From positions 130,397 to 167,787 of the forward strand of contig KI911956.1 in NCBI GenBank assembly GCA_000517005.1: a DNA stretch of 37,391 nt. Reading direction: 5' to 3'. The stretch is from Microvirga lupini (GTDB lineage: Bacteria; Pseudomonadota; Alphaproteobacteria; Rhizobiales; Beijerinckiaceae). This document shows positions 1 through 8,277 of this stretch, piece after piece. Below the pieces are notes generated by a model. That model ran no database searches and had not been told where the DNA came from. It saw nothing but the letters and a program-made list of their open reading frames with translations. Position 1 is the first letter of the stretch, and the number at the start of each line of letters is the position of its first letter. The translations under genes and the position numbers were made by a program.

Positions 1-1
1 C

Positions 2-340
2 TCTAGGGCTGGCGAGGTGAAGGTGAAGGATATCGCCCTGGGCGAGCGCAATTGGCCCACGCGCATCCTGCAGATCCAGAACTCGTATCATAACCAGTTC
101 GAGCTTCCGGTTCTGTTCTATGTGCTGGTGGTGCTGGCGCTGATCACCCGCAAGGCCGATATGCTCTTCGTGGTGATGTCCTGGATGTTCGTGGCAAGCC
201 GCCTCGTCCATGCGGCGATCCACACGACCTCGAACAAGGTGCCCATGCGTTTTCAGGCCTTCGTGGTCGGGGTGCTGTTCCTGGCGGCCATGTGGGTGAT
301 CCTCGGCATTCGGGTGCTTGCGGCCGAGACGGGTGTTTGA
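2..340 (+). CDS. MAPEG family membrane protein (5' partial)
   Basis: The reading frame is open to the left edge of the window, so the true start lies outside. About 113 codons are visible against a usual family length near 130. The segment with N-W-P-T-R and Q-N-S-Y-H-N-Q-F-E-L-P is the conserved glutathione/eicosanoid-type MAPEG signature (seen). It is followed by three hydrophobic stretches: V-L-F-Y-V-L-V-V-L-A-L, M-L-F-V-V-M-S-W-M-F-V-A and F-V-V-G-V-L-F-L-A-A-M-W-V. The protein should be a small inner-membrane protein; bacterial members are mostly of unknown substrate, and enzyme activity is not claimed here. An in-frame GTG at 17 is internal by homology. A hairpin follows the stop. Confidence 0.85.
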   Translation, partial: SRAGEVKVKDIALGERNWPTRILQIQNSYHNQFELPVLFYVLVVLALITRKADMLFVVMSWMFVASRLVHAAIHTTSNKVPMRFQAFVVGVLFLAAMWVILGIRVLAAETGV

Positions 341-348
341 GAACGGGC

Positions 349-383
349 GGGATGGGCATTGCACCCATCCCACTCATGATTTT
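349..383 (+). terminator. Possible terminator after the MAPEG gene
   Basis: An 8-bp perfect stem (GGGATGGG at 349-356, CCCATCCC at 364-371) with a 7-base loop is followed by a short T-rich stretch ending TTTTA at 379-383. It sits between two convergent genes and overlaps the last codon of the minus-strand lipoprotein, so it may serve both. The T-tract is weak. Confidence 0.4.
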
Positions 384-531
384 AGAACCGCTTGCCGCTC
401 TCGAGCTGCGTCTTGGCATCGGTTTGCTTGACCGGAGGCGGGGTGAGGTCGGCGGCCGGGGCCGTGGCGCACGCAGCGATGGTCAGGGTGAGGCCGACGG
501 CAAGGAGGCCGCGGGTCAGTCGGGTCAACAT
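382..531 (-). CDS. Small predicted lipoprotein (49 aa)
   Basis: The ORF is 49 codons, starting at the ATG at 531. A GGAG ribosome site lies about 9 bases upstream (CCTCTGGAGCC on the minus strand). The protein begins M-L-T-R-L-T-R-G-L-L-A-V-G-L-T-L, a positively charged and then hydrophobic signal peptide, and runs into a lipobox I-A-A-C with the acceptor cysteine near residue 22. The remaining 27 residues are Pro/Thr/Lys rich and end G-K-R-F. It should be exported and lipidated. Function is unknown; it resembles the small orphan lipoproteins common in alphaproteobacteria. A longer minus-strand frame reading in from 1899 is antisense to the methyltransferase and is not the start. Confidence 0.65.
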   Translation of the reverse strand: MLTRLTRGLLAVGLTLTIAACATAPAADLTPPPVKQTDAKTQLESGKRF

Positions 532-651
532 AGAGAGTGGCTCCAGAGGAATCGTGCGGAATGCACGCAGCCTCACCATCCACTGTCGATGGGGACGGAA
601 AATAGGAAACAATGTGTCGTTTCTACGGCCAAGCTTGAGTGTGCATTTTCG

Positions 652-1950
652 ATGACACCTGCCGCGCGCATCTCCGCCGCCATCGAGGTTCTGACCGATA
701 TCGAGGCCCGCCGCCGTCCGGCCGCCGACGCCCTGAAGGATTGGGGGCTGTCGCATCGCTTCGCCGGCTCCAAGGACCGGGCCGCCATCGCGAGCCTCGT
801 CTATGACGCTCTCCGCCGGAAAGCTTCCGCCGCCTGGATCATGGGCGAGAATACGCCCCGCGCGATCATGCTCGGCATGCTGAAGCTGCAGCGCGGGCTG
901 GGCCTCGATGCCATTGCGGCTTTGTGCTCGGGCGAGCGTTTCGCTCCGGAGCCGTTGACGGCCGACGAGCGGGCGAGGCTGGAGAAGGCCGACCTGAGCG
1001 ATGCTCCGGCCCATATCGCAGGCGATTTCCCGGACTGGATCGAGCCCTCGCTTCAGCGGCTGTTCGGCGAGGATCTCGTTTCCGAGATGCAGGCGCTCGC
1101 CACCCGCGCCCCGCTCGATCTGCGGGTGAACATGCTGAAAGTCTCCTCCCGCGAAGAGGCGCACGATGCTCTGCCGCATCTGAACGCCATCGAGACGCCG
1201 CTCTCGCCCTTGGGCCTGCGAATAGCGCCGAGCGAGGACGGACGCGGTCCGGCCGTGCAGTCCGAGCCCGAGTTCCTGAAAGGCTGGATTGAGATCCAGG
1301 ACGAGGGCTCGCAGCTCGTGGCACTCCTGTCCGGCGTCAAGCCCGGCGAGCAGGTGGTCGATCTCTGCGCGGGCGGCGGCGGCAAGACCCTGGCGCTGGC
1401 GGCCATGATGGAGAATCACGGCCAGATTTATGCCACCGACAACGATGCCCGGCGTCTTGCGCCGATCCACGACCGGCTGGCGCGCGCGGGTGTCCGTAAC
1501 GTCCAGGTCCGCACGCCGCGGGCGAAGGCCGATGCGGTTACGGATCTCGACGGGAAGATCGATTGCGTGCTCGTGGACGCGCCCTGTACTGGAATCGGCA
1601 CCTGGCGGCGCAATCCGGACGCGAAATGGCGTCTGCGCCCCGGCAGCCTGGAGACCCGGCGCAAGGAGCAGGAAACGGTTCTCGACCGGGCCGCACGGCT
1701 CGTGAAGCCCGGCGGGCGCATCGTCTACATCACCTGCTCGATCCTGCCGGAAGAGAACGACGATGCACTCTCGGCTTTCATGGAGCGTCACGACGGATTC
1801 AAGGCCATGCCGGCCGTCCGGGCCCTCGATGCGACGCGGCTCGGCCATCTCAGGAATGTCGTGCGTCCGACCACCCACGGGCTTCAGCTGACGCCGCACA
1901 GGACCGGCACTGACGGCTTTTACGCCGCAATCCTGGTGCGAAACCCATGA
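652..1950 (+). CDS. RsmB/NOP family SAM-dependent RNA m5C methyltransferase
   Basis: 432 residues from the ATG at 652; the frame is open further upstream but that part is non-homologous and antisense to the lipoprotein. An all-helical NusB-like N-terminal domain (about 1-130) precedes a Rossmann methyltransferase domain. SAM motif I is V-V-D-L-C-A-G-G-G-G-K-T (235-246). The two family cysteines are present: D-A-P-C-T-G (Cys312, motif IV) and Y-I-T-C-S (Cys362, motif VI), as expected of RNA cytosine-5 methyltransferases that use both for catalysis and product release. The C-terminus has the family G-T-D-G-F-Y-A-A. It is likely to act on 16S rRNA like RsmB, but the exact target cytosine cannot be read from sequence. 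guaA follows after 53 bases on the same strand. Confidence 0.88.
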   Translation: MTPAARISAAIEVLTDIEARRRPAADALKDWGLSHRFAGSKDRAAIASLVYDALRRKASAAWIMGENTPRAIMLGMLKLQRGLGLDAIAALCSGERFAPEPLTADERARLEKADLSDAPAHIAGDFPDWIEPSLQRLFGEDLVSEMQALATRAPLDLRVNMLKVSSREEAHDALPHLNAIETPLSPLGLRIAPSEDGRGPAVQSEPEFLKGWIEIQDEGSQLVALLSGVKPGEQVVDLCAGGGGKTLALAAMMENHGQIYATDNDARRLAPIHDRLARAGVRNVQVRTPRAKADAVTDLDGKIDCVLVDAPCTGIGTWRRNPDAKWRLRPGSLETRRKEQETVLDRAARLVKPGGRIVYITCSILPEENDDALSAFMERHDGFKAMPAVRALDATRLGHLRNVVRPTTHGLQLTPHRTGTDGFYAAILVRNP

Positions 1951-2003
1951 AAAGCCTCATATTTCGATTGTTGTCCCGACCCGGAAGGCCGTAAGAACCC
2001 GCC

Positions 2004-3560
2004 ATGACCCAGACCCACGATAAAATCCTCATCGTCGATTTCGGCTCCCAGGTGACCCAGCTCATCGCACGACGCGTGCGCGAGGATGGCGTCTATTCGG
2101 AAGTGGTGCCGTTCCAGAAGGCCGCCGAGGCGATCCGGACCATGAAACCGAAGGGCGTGATCCTCTCGGGTGGTCCTGAATCCGTTACCACTGACATGTC
2201 TCCCCGTGCTCCGCAGGAGCTCTTCGACACGGGCCTGCCGATCTTCGGCATCTGCTACGGTCAGCAGACCATGGCGGCGCAGCTCGGCGGCGAGGTCGAG
2301 GGCGGGCACCATTCCGAATTCGGCCGCGCCGAGGTCGAGGTGCTCACCGAAAGCCCCCTGTTCCAGGGTGTGTGGCAGGTCGGCAAGAAGTATCCAGTGT
2401 GGATGAGCCATGGCGACCGGGTCACCAAGCTTCCTGAAGGATTCGAGGTCCTGGCCGCGTCCGAGAACGCCCCCTTCGCGGTCGTGGCCGACGAGGGACA
2501 CAAGTTCTACGGCGTGCAGTTCCACCCGGAGGTGGTGCACACGCCCCAGGGCGCGCAGCTCATCCGCAACTTCGTCCGCGACATCGCCGGCTGCAAGGGC
2601 GACTGGACCATGAAGGCCTTCCGCGAGGAGGCCATCGAGCGCATCCGCGCTCAGGTCGGCACCGGCCGGGTGATCTGCGGCCTGTCCGGCGGCGTCGATT
2701 CGGCTGTGGCCGCTGTGCTGATCCACGAGGCCATCGGCGACCAGCTCACCTGTGTGTTCGTCGATCACGGCCTGTTGCGCGCTTCCGAAGCCGAGCAGGT
2801 GGTTACGCTCTTCCGCGATCACTACAACATCCCGCTCGTGCACGTGCAGGCGCAGGATCTCTTTATCGGCGCGCTGGAGGGCGTGTCGGATCCGGAGGTC
2901 AAGCGCAAGACCATCGGCAAGCTCTTCATCGACGTGTTCGACGAGGAGGCCAAGAAGATCGGCGGCGCGGATTTCCTGGCGCAGGGTACGCTCTATCCCG
3001 ACGTAATCGAGAGCGTCTCCTTCACGGGCGGACCTTCGGTCACCATCAAGAGCCACCACAACGTCGGCGGTCTCCCTGAGCGCATGAAGATGAAGCTCGT
3101 GGAGCCGCTGCGCGAGCTGTTCAAGGACGAGGTGAGGGTGCTCGGCCGTGAGCTCGGCCTGCCCGACGCCTTCGTGAACCGCCACCCGTTCCCCGGCCCC
3201 GGCCTCGCCATCCGCGTTCCCGGCGAGATCACCCGCGAGAAGCTCGATATCCTGCGCAAGGCCGATGCGATCTACCTCGAAGAGATCCGCAATGCGGGCC
3301 TCTACGACGAGATCTGGCAGGCCTTCGCCGTGCTGCTCCCCGTGAAGACCGTCGGCGTGATGGGTGATGCGCGCACCTACGACCATGTCTGCGCGTTGCG
3401 CGCCGTCACCTCCATCGATGGCATGACGGCGGATTTCTACCCCTTCGACATGGCCTTCCTCGGCCGCGTCGCGACCCGCATCATCAACGAGGTGAAGGGC
3501 ATCAACCGCGTGACCTACGACATCACCTCGAAGCCGCCCGGCACCATCGAGTGGGAGTGA
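2004..3560 (+). CDS. guaA: GMP synthase (glutamine-hydrolysing)
   Basis: 518 residues, the usual full length. The N-terminal class I glutamine amidotransferase domain has the nucleophile in G-I-C-Y-G-Q-Q (Cys84) and the His/Glu partners in Q-F-H-P-E-V (His174, Glu176). The ATP-pyrophosphatase domain has the PP-loop [10 protein letters not shown] (226-235). The C-terminal dimerisation domain ends with the conserved K-P-P-G-T-I-E-W-E. The enzyme converts XMP, ATP and glutamine to GMP in the cytoplasm, the last step of guanine nucleotide synthesis. The start ATG at 2004 fits the family N-terminus ([10 protein letters not shown]). The next gene follows after 3 bases, so the two are probably cotranscribed. 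I see no purine riboswitch in the 53-base gap upstream. Confidence 0.98.
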   Translation: MTQTHDKILIVDFGSQVTQLIARRVREDGVYSEVVPFQKAAEAIRTMKPKGVILSGGPESVTTDMSPRAPQELFDTGLPIFGICYGQQTMAAQLGGEVEGGHHSEFGRAEVEVLTESPLFQGVWQVGKKYPVWMSHGDRVTKLPEGFEVLAASENAPFAVVADEGHKFYGVQFHPEVVHTPQGAQLIRNFVRDIAGCKGDWTMKAFREEAIERIRAQVGTGRVICGLSGGVDSAVAAVLIHEAIGDQLTCVFVDHGLLRASEAEQVVTLFRDHYNIPLVHVQAQDLFIGALEGVSDPEVKRKTIGKLFIDVFDEEAKKIGGADFLAQGTLYPDVIESVSFTGGPSVTIKSHHNVGGLPERMKMKLVEPLRELFKDEVRVLGRELGLPDAFVNRHPFPGPGLAIRVPGEITREKLDILRKADAIYLEEIRNAGLYDEIWQAFAVLLPVKTVGVMGDARTYDHVCALRAVTSIDGMTADFYPFDMAFLGRVATRIINEVKGINRVTYDITSKPPGTIEWE

Positions 3561-3563
3561 GCG

Positions 3564-3923
3564 ATGGCGTCGAAGCAGGCCGTGACAATCTACGGCATCA
3601 AGAACTGCGACACGATGAAGAAGGCGCGCGCCTGGCTCGATGCCAAAGGCGTCGCCTATGCCTTCCACGACTACAAGGCCGAGGGTATCGACCATCCTCG
3701 GCTTGAGTCCTGGATCCGCCGCGTTGGGTGGGAGACGCTTCTCAACCGCGCCGGCACGACCTTCCGCAAGCTGCCGGATGCCGACAAGGCCGGTCTCAAT
3801 GAGGGAAAGGCCATTGCGCTCATGCTCGACCAGCCCTCCATGATCAAGCGTCCGGTGCTTGATCTTAACGGCCGGTTGGTCGTCGGTTTCAAGCCGGAGC
3901 TTTATGAAGAGGCGGTGCGGTAG
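3564..3923 (+). CDS. ArsC/Spx-like reductase (YffB type)
   Basis: 119 residues with a thioredoxin-like fold signature: Y-G-I-K-N-C-D-T-M-K-K-A-R-A-W-L at the N-terminus, with a single Cys rather than a CXXC pair, and later the R-P-V-L motif followed by G-F-K-P-E-L-Y. This matches the YffB/Spx branch of the ArsC family. Members are cytoplasmic and thought to be glutathione-dependent thiol reductases; a role in arsenate resistance is not implied and no other ars gene is near. The start lies 3 bases after the guaA stop, which indicates translational linkage with guaA, although a functional link is not known. Confidence 0.88.
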   Translation: MASKQAVTIYGIKNCDTMKKARAWLDAKGVAYAFHDYKAEGIDHPRLESWIRRVGWETLLNRAGTTFRKLPDADKAGLNEGKAIALMLDQPSMIKRPVLDLNGRLVVGFKPELYEEAVR

Positions 3924-3966
3924 AACGCGATTCAACGAGGAGAGGGCCATAGTCGGAGGACGCAGG

Positions 3967-4629
3967 GTGAAAGCAGCGGCGATTGTGCTTCTGGGCTTCG
4001 CCGGGGCTGGCCCTTCCTTCGCCGAAAGTGCCGAGTGCCTTCACTTCGGCTATGAGCTCGAGAATCTCGAAACGGAGAGCGCGGTTTCTCTCGGCAGGAT
4101 CAACAATCTCTCTCCGCGCGTGAACTTCGTGAAGCGCGAGGCCTTTCAAAAGGGCTGCCCGAACAGCAGTGCGGCTTGCAAGGACAAGGCTTATCTCGTT
4201 CCTGGCGATGAAGTTATCATCTCGGGCAGCAGCGGTGATTTCGTCTGCGCCAGCTATGCCGACCGAAAAGGAATGGTGACGGAGGGCTGGCTGCCTCGGG
4301 CCGCCATTGCTCTTGTGGAGGGGACATCCGTCGGGCAGTCGGATGGCTGGATCGGACATTGGCGGAGCGGCCCTGAACAGACGATCGTCATCGAGGCAGG
4401 CGCTGGGCAAGGCAAGCTGAAGATCAGGGGCGACGCCACCTGGGGCGCGTCCGATCCGGAGCGTGTGAAGCGCGGCGCGGTCAATATCGGATCACTTGAA
4501 GGAGAAGCCGCGGCCAAGGCCGGCAATCTCTCCTTCGGCATGGGCGAGAACGGGACGCTCCGTACGAAGAAGCCGACAAGTTCGATTGCAGGGCTCAGAT
4601 GCGGCGCCTGGGCTCCTACTTGCTCGTGA
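3967..4629 (+). CDS. Secreted hypothetical protein, frameshifted near its 3' end
   Basis: The start is a GTG at 3967 preceded by GGAGGA at about 3955; the frame is open upstream into the previous gene but the signal peptide begins here (V-K-A-A-A-I-V-L-L-G-F-A-G-A-G-P-S-F-A, with probable cleavage after S-F-A). The body contains an SH3-like region (V-P-G-D-E-V-I-I-S-G, G-W-L-P-R) followed by a second beta-rich part with G-W-I-G-H-W. As sequenced the frame ends at 4629 in an arginine/serine-like tail. Removing the effect of one missing C in the CTCCG run near 4558-4562 would join G-T-L to P-Y-E-E-A-D-K-F-D-C in the next frame and run to a stop at 4691. Function is unknown; the protein is probably periplasmic. 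Either a recent mutation or a sequencing error. Confidence 0.6.
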   Translation: MKAAAIVLLGFAGAGPSFAESAECLHFGYELENLETESAVSLGRINNLSPRVNFVKREAFQKGCPNSSAACKDKAYLVPGDEVIISGSSGDFVCASYADRKGMVTEGWLPRAAIALVEGTSVGQSDGWIGHWRSGPEQTIVIEAGAGQGKLKIRGDATWGASDPERVKRGAVNIGSLEGEAAAKAGNLSFGMGENGTLRTKKPTSSIAGLRCGAWAPTCS

Positions 4630-4691
4630 AAGACAACGGCATGTGCGGCGGCCACAACGTTACCTTTACGGGGATTTACCGACGCCGGTGA
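4560..4691 (+). pseudogene. Severed C-terminus of the preceding secreted protein
   Basis: This stretch is in the reading frame one base back from 3967-4629. It encodes 43 residues including D-K-F-D-C-R-A-Q-M-R-R-L-G and V-K-D-N-G-M-C-G-G-H-N-V-T-F-T-G, ending R-R-R at the TGA at 4689-4691. It looks like a real protein end: two cysteines able to pair, a C-G-G loop and a beta strand, with a terminator directly after. The codons in the primary frame over the same bases give an unconvincing low-complexity tail. It has no start of its own. Confidence 0.6.
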
Positions 4692-4717
4692 TTGCGGAAC
4701 GGAGATTCCGATCTAAT

Positions 4718-4747
4718 AAAAAGGCGGGCTGCAAACCCCGCCTTTTT
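4718..4747. terminator. Bidirectional rho-independent terminator
   Basis: A perfect 11-bp stem AAAAAGGCGGG (4718-4728) and CCCGCCTTTTT (4737-4747) with an 8-base loop. The A-tract and T-tract make it work in both directions. It separates the plus-strand secreted protein from the minus-strand TRAP permease gene, which ends at 4769. Confidence 0.85.
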
Positions 4748-4768
4748 CGTATCTCGCGTGAGCCGCCC

Positions 4769-6661
4769 TTATTGAATCTTCGGCGGCTCGTCGAAGTTCA
4801 GGCCGGGGAGGCCGCCGGGCTCGCCAGGGGCGCCGAGGCCCGGCACCAGAAGCTCGTCGAGCTTCTTCTGCACCGCCGCCGGATCGACTGCAGGACCTGT
4901 TCCCTTGTAATGCGTGACGAGGCCCGGGAACGCGATCACGATGCCGACCATGATGAGCTGGATGATCACGAAGGGAACGGCGCCCCAATAGATCTGGCCC
5001 GTGGTGACCGGCTCCATCTTCTTGCCCGTCACGCGGTCGATATACGGCACCTTCGGGGCCACCGAGCGCAGGAAGAAGAGGGCGAAGCCGAAGGGCGGGT
5101 GCATGAACGAGGTCTGCATGTTCACGGCCAGGATCACGCCGAACCAGATCAGGTCGATGCCGAGCTTGTCGGCCGCGGGCCCCAGCAGTGGGATGATGAT
5201 GAAGGCCAGCTCGAAGTAATCGAGGAAGAAGGCCAGGAAGAACACCAGCACGTTCACGACGACCAGGAAGCCGACCTGACCGCCGGGAAGCGAGGTGAGC
5301 AGGTGCTCGACCCAGATGTGGCCGTTCACACCGTAGAAGGTGAGCGAGAACACGCGGGCGCCGATCAGGATGAAGAGCACGAAAGCGGAGAGCTTCGCGG
5401 TCGCTTCCGTGGCCTGACGGACCAGGGTCCAGTTGAATCGGGTCGGGTTGTTGTCGAGGTAGCGCTTGACCGCGGCCAGGATCACCGAGCCCAGCGCGCC
5501 CATGGCGCCGCCTTCCGTCGGCGTGGCAAGGCCGATGAAGATGGTACCGAGCACGAGGAAGATCAGCAGCAGCGGCGGCACCATGACGAAGGTGACCTGC
5601 TGGGCCATGTTCGACATGAGGCGAAGGCCCGTGAATCGTTCGATGATGCCGACGATGAGCGCATAGATCGCGCCGGCGAGGATCATCTCGAAAGTCAGTG
5701 CGAGACCCTCATGGCCCTGGCTGTGCAGATAGGCATAAACGCCGGCCAGGATGGCCACCAGGATTGCCGAGATCGCGATCCGCTTGGCGCCCAGCATCCT
5801 GTTCATGAGGGCACAGATCAGGGCTACCACGGTTCCGGCGCAGATCGTCAGAATGACGAAATCCGCACCGGCCTTGGTGTCGGTCTGGGACAGCACGTAG
5901 TAGCCCACGAGGCCGGAGAAGACGACCAAGATGCCGAGCTGCCACACGCCGCGGGCTCCGTCGGGCTCGCGGTAGCCGATGGCTTCCGGCGGAAGGCCGG
6001 GCGCGGACTTCGGGAAGATGATCGACATCAGCATGACGTAGCCGGCATAGAGCGCCGTCAGGATCAGGCCGGGCAGGAAGGCGCCCTCGTACATGTCGCC
6101 CACCGAGCGGCCGAGCTGGTCGGCCATGACGATGAGAACGAGAGAGGGCGGGATGATCTGGGCCAGCGTGCCCGAGGCCGCGATCACGCCGGAAGCCAGG
6201 CGACGGTCATAGCCGTAGCGCAGCATGATCGGCAGGGAGATGAGGCCCATCGAGATCACGGAGGCCGCGACGACGCCGGTGGTCGCGGCGAGCAGGGCAC
6301 CCACGAAGATCACCGCATAGGCGAGACCGCCGCGAACCGGACCGAAGAGCTGGCCGATGGTGTCGAGCAGGTCCTCCGCCATGCCGGACCGTTCCAGCAC
6401 CAATCCCATGAAGGTGAAGAATGGGACTGCCAGCAGCACCTCGTTCGACATGGTGCCGAAGATGCGGTCGGGCAGAGCCTGGAGGAGAGGCCATGAGAGG
6501 GTGATGGTGTCGGGTGCGTAAGGCGCAAGCTCGACGGCGATGAAGAAGAACAGAAGGCCGTTCGCCGCAAGGGCGAAGGCGACCGGGTAGCCGAGAAGAA
6601 GGAAGACCACGAGCGCCGCGAACATGATCGGCGCGAGGTTCTGGGCAATCAATGCAGCCAT
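4769..6661 (-). CDS. TRAP transporter large permease, DctM type (extended)
   Basis: 630 residues with about 14 or more hydrophobic segments, opening L-A-P-I-M-F-A-A-L-V-V-F-L-L-L-G-Y-P-V-A-F. The DctM hallmarks are present: T-G-V-V-A-A-S-V-I-S-M-G, A-S-G-T-L-A-Q-I-I-P-P-S near residue 165, and A-T-P-T-E-G-G-A-M-G-A near residue 390. The last is followed by a cluster ending N-M-Q-T-S-F-M-H-P-P-F-G-F-A-L. The usual DctM length is about 430; this belongs to the long subgroup with extra membrane helices (around residues 240-370) and a Pro-rich C-terminal tail. It carries the ion-coupled transport path for an organic anion, with the substrate unknown. The gene starts 39 bases after the stop of the small permease. 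Confidence 0.92.
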   Translation of the reverse strand: MAALIAQNLAPIMFAALVVFLLLGYPVAFALAANGLLFFFIAVELAPYAPDTITLSWPLLQALPDRIFGTMSNEVLLAVPFFTFMGLVLERSGMAEDLLDTIGQLFGPVRGGLAYAVIFVGALLAATTGVVAASVISMGLISLPIMLRYGYDRRLASGVIAASGTLAQIIPPSLVLIVMADQLGRSVGDMYEGAFLPGLILTALYAGYVMLMSIIFPKSAPGLPPEAIGYREPDGARGVWQLGILVVFSGLVGYYVLSQTDTKAGADFVILTICAGTVVALICALMNRMLGAKRIAISAILVAILAGVYAYLHSQGHEGLALTFEMILAGAIYALIVGIIERFTGLRLMSNMAQQVTFVMVPPLLLIFLVLGTIFIGLATPTEGGAMGALGSVILAAVKRYLDNNPTRFNWTLVRQATEATAKLSAFVLFILIGARVFSLTFYGVNGHIWVEHLLTSLPGGQVGFLVVVNVLVFFLAFFLDYFELAFIIIPLLGPAADKLGIDLIWFGVILAVNMQTSFMHPPFGFALFFLRSVAPKVPYIDRVTGKKMEPVTTGQIYWGAVPFVIIQLIMVGIVIAFPGLVTHYKGTGPAVDPAAVQKKLDELLVPGLGAPGEPGGLPGLNFDEPPKIQ

Positions 6662-6700
6662 TGATGGAAACTCCGGAAAACTTCGATGTGGCGCCGAGGA

Positions 6701-7324
6701 TCAGCTGACGCCGTCGCCGGGAGGCGTGCCGCCGGTGCCCGGGGTGTTGACGGTGCCGATCTCTTGGATGAGGCGTTCTGCCTCCGCTTCGACGCTGTGG
6801 CCGCCGGCTTCTTCATCCGCGAGCTGGCCGTTCATGATGGCGACGCGCTTGATGAGTTCGCTCAGCCACTGGAAGAACATCGAGATGAAGCCCAGAAGGA
6901 TGAGCCCCTTGGCCGGCCAGATCAGCAGGCCGCCGGCATTCGAGGATACTTCGCCGGACTGGAAGGAGTTGATGAAGTAGGGAACGCTCAGCCAGAGCAG
7001 CAGGGCCACGAAGGGGAACAGGAAGAACAGGTGGCCGAACACGTCAATCCCATCGCGGGCGCGCTTCGAGAGCCTGCTGGAGACGATGTCGATGCGGATA
7101 TGTTCATTGGCCTTCAGGGTCCAGGCCGCGCAGAGCATGAACACGGCGCCGAACAGATACCATTGCAGCTCGAGCCAGGCATTGGACGAGACGCCGAAGA
7201 TGCGCCGGATGATGGCATTGATCGCAGAGACCAGGATGGCCACCACGATGGCCCAGGCAACGATCTTGCCGAGGCGCTCGTTGATCGAGTCGATGACGCG
7301 GGATAGCCCAAGAAATGCCGTCAC
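6701..7324 (-). CDS. TRAP transporter small permease, DctQ type
   Basis: 207 residues with four hydrophobic segments: I-V-A-W-A-I-V-V-A-I-L-V-S-A-I, then W-L-E-L-Q-W-Y-L-F-G-A-V-F-M-L, then F-F-L-F-P-F-V-A-L-L-L-W-L, then L-I-L-L-G-F-I-S-M-F-F-Q-W-L. The E-L-Q-W-Y-L-F and N-E-H-I-R-I-D motifs are classical for DctQ. The start is a GTG at 7324 with GGGGGAGA about 5 bases upstream. A Gly/Thr/Pro-rich tail ends the protein. It is the first gene of a two-gene operon with the large permease. The solute-binding protein gene (DctP), commonly next door, is missing here: the neighbour upstream is on the other strand. Confidence 0.9.
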   Translation of the reverse strand: MTAFLGLSRVIDSINERLGKIVAWAIVVAILVSAINAIIRRIFGVSSNAWLELQWYLFGAVFMLCAAWTLKANEHIRIDIVSSRLSKRARDGIDVFGHLFFLFPFVALLLWLSVPYFINSFQSGEVSSNAGGLLIWPAKGLILLGFISMFFQWLSELIKRVAIMNGQLADEEAGGHSVEAEAERLIQEIGTVNTPGTGGTPPGDGVS

Positions 7325-7562
7325 CTGTCTCCCCCATGAACTTGTTGGAATATTGCGGCCTAGCTATCGGACTTCGGGCGGCATCGCTAATGCCGTTTTA
7401 GTCTAAAGCAAGGTTTGCTGGGTCCGTAGCGGAGAAATTTTTGTGTCGCAAGATACCCTATTGTTAAAAGTTTAGGCAGTCCAAGGCTTTGAGGGCGATT
7501 GGAAACTTGCGTCCTGGGCATTTGGGCTTTTCGTCCCACAGTGCCCTTCCTATTCATACGGC

Positions 7563-7592
7563 TTGGTTTTCCGTGTTTGGAATGGCTATAAG
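7563..7592 (+). promoter_or_regulatory. Candidate promoter of the nnrU-like gene
   Basis: TTGGTT at 7563-7568 and TATAAG at 7587-7592 are separated by 18 bases. A transcript starting near 7599 would leave a very short leader before the GTG at 7615. The rest of the 7325-7562 gap has a small hairpin with CGGCAT/ATGCCG arms and TTTT at 7379-7399, and nothing else I can name. Confidence 0.45.
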
Positions 7593-7602
7593 TTCCTAGA
7601 AC

Positions 7603-8205
7603 ATGGGGGCTGTCGTGACGCTGCTGATCCTCGGACTTGCGATTTTTCTCGGTACTCATTCTTTCAGCATGGCGCGGGGCAGAAGGGCGGCTTTGATCGC
7701 GAAGATCGGGGACGGACCTTACAAAGGCCTTTACTCCCTGGTCTCCCTTGTCGGCATCGTCCTGATCGTCATCGGCTATGGCGAGTATCGCGCGGGCGGC
7801 TACATTCCGGTCTGGGACCCGCCGGTCTGGACGCGCCACCTTGCGCTTCTCCTGGTCTGGATCGCCTTTATCCTGTTCTACGCCGCCTATGCGCCGGGCC
7901 ATATCAAAGCCCGGCTGAAGCATCCCATGCTCGCCGGCGTGAAGATCTGGGCCTTTGCGCATCTCCTCGCCAACGGCGATCTCGGCTCGATCCTGCTCTT
8001 CGGCTCCATCCTGGTCTGGGCGATCCTCGCCCGGATCAGCGTCAAGCGCCGGGACGTGGCGGCCCAGCACGGCGGCACGGCGGCGCCCGCTGGATGGCGC
8101 AACGATGTGCTGGCGGTGGTCGTCGGAACGGCGATCTATCTTGCCTTCGTGTTCGGGCTGCATCCCTGGCTGATCGGGGTTCCCGTCCTGCCCATGCGGG
8201 CATGA
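7603..8205 (+). CDS. NnrU family membrane protein
   Basis: 200 residues from the ATG at 7603. The GTG at 7615, with a GGGGG at 7605-7609 as its ribosome site, is an equally good or better start and matches the family opening (T-L-L-I-L-G-L). Family features are F-L-G-T-H-S-F near the N-terminus, Y-A-P-G-H-I-K-A-R-L-K-H-P-M-L in the middle and A-H-L-L-A-N-G-D after it, with conserved histidines and five or six membrane segments. NnrU was named from nitric-oxide/nitrite reductase clusters, and the fold is related to the isoprenylcysteine methyltransferase-like membrane proteins. No denitrification gene lies in the window, so its role here is open. It probably stands alone or heads the run leading to der. 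Confidence 0.87.
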   Translation: MGAVVTLLILGLAIFLGTHSFSMARGRRAALIAKIGDGPYKGLYSLVSLVGIVLIVIGYGEYRAGGYIPVWDPPVWTRHLALLLVWIAFILFYAAYAPGHIKARLKHPMLAGVKIWAFAHLLANGDLGSILLFGSILVWAILARISVKRRDVAAQHGGTAAPAGWRNDVLAVVVGTAIYLAFVFGLHPWLIGVPVLPMRA

Positions 8206-8277
8206 AGCCTCTCGCCTTGTTCGGTCGTGTGTGTTAGGCGACCTCCTTCGATTGCAGGAGGCGGCCGCTGAGGCCGC

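Noticed and set aside
1951-2003. Purine riboswitch before guaA
   Set aside because: The gap is only 53 bases and has no paired architecture of that type.
1920-3950. A 676-codon minus-strand open frame
   Set aside because: It lies opposite guaA and the reductase gene, both of which are certain; high GC content opens such frames.
4540-4570. Programmed ribosomal frameshift in the secreted protein
   Set aside because: No slippery heptamer or downstream structure is seen at the join; a missing base in a C run explains it better.
4496-6496. A 666-codon plus-strand open frame
   Set aside because: It is antisense to the TRAP permease gene, rich in His, Asp, Arg and Glu as expected for the complement of a membrane protein, and has no recognisable domain.
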